From NCBI GenBank assembly GCA_040751775.1, contig JBFMGD010000081.1, forward strand, positions 1-5,762: a DNA stretch of 5,762 nt, written 5' to 3'. The notes below the pieces were generated by a model. That model had not been told where the DNA came from. It saw only the letters and a list, made by a program, of their open reading frames with translations, and did not search any database. A program made the position numbers and the translations under genes. The DNA is from JBFMGD01 sp040751775 (GTDB taxonomy: Bacteria; Bacillota; Dethiobacteria; DTU022). This document shows, one piece after another, positions 5,624 through 5,762 of this stretch (positions are counted from its first letter, which is position 1; the number at the start of each line of letters is the position of its first letter).

Positions 5624-5762
5624 TCTTTCACCTTCTGTTTTCGGCAAGATAAAAATACAGAGAACGGCAGCCGATTTATGTAGAGAACTTGCCAGTCGAA
5701 AATAGGATATACGTTGCAGTTTAAACATTTTTAGCAAATAGCGGTGGGCCTTGACATCCACC
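5624..5762. other. Right edge, no assignable gene
   Basis: This 139-base stretch lies upstream of the 103-codon ORF. The minus strand has a short open frame ending in TAA (the last codons read GGCQGPPLFAKNV) that might be the tail of a gene beyond the window, but nothing supports it further. No clear promoter was found. Confidence 0.3.

Noticed and set aside
5624..5761. 46-codon upstream extension of the 103-codon ORF to the GTG at 5761
   Set aside because: There is no room to see a ribosome site before it, and the internal ATG at 5623 has a good one.

Overview
The window is bacterial and carries a minus-strand defence cassette, read right to left: a DUF488 protein, a partner protein of unknown function, a Type III restriction-modification methyltransferase (mod), and the start of its restriction subunit (res). 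The right-hand quarter, about 4842-5762, is repeat-rich and decayed. Base composition is moderate and uneven. The general look (good Shine-Dalgarno sites, a GTGACAGGGGAC-type palindrome, the DUF488 pair) tentatively suggests an anaerobic Firmicute of the Peptococcaceae type. The taxonomy is inference only, because there is no rRNA or marker gene.

Left region, 1-3577: mod (632 codons, complete) and res (557 codons, running off the left edge) are separated by 6 bases, and the res Shine-Dalgarno overlaps the mod stop. Mod is a beta-class N6-adenine methyltransferase (DPPY motif first, AdoMet-binding motif last). Res is a superfamily 2 helicase-type translocase whose endonuclease domain lies beyond the window. 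Together they should form a Mod2Res1-2 complex that methylates one strand of an asymmetric site and cleaves DNA carrying unmodified, head-to-head sites. The middle of mod, holding the target recognition domain, is clearly AT-richer than its ends, which suggests a swapped specificity domain.

Middle region, 3578-4841: the DUF488 gene and its partner overlap by four bases (GTGA) and must be translated together. They share the strand of mod and end 65 bases before it. A fair promoter sits in that gap, so mod-res may also be transcribed on its own. A possible link between the DUF488 pair and the restriction system is the most testable idea here.

Right region, 4842-5762: this has a promoter for the DUF488 operon, a perfect 25-bp palindrome, the first 17 codons of what looks like an addiction-module antitoxin cut off next to that palindrome, a 167-bp MITE-like element with tandem 11-mers in both inverted arms, and a 103-codon unrecognised ORF ending five bases from that element. 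It reads as a recombination or insertion hotspot bordering the defence cassette.
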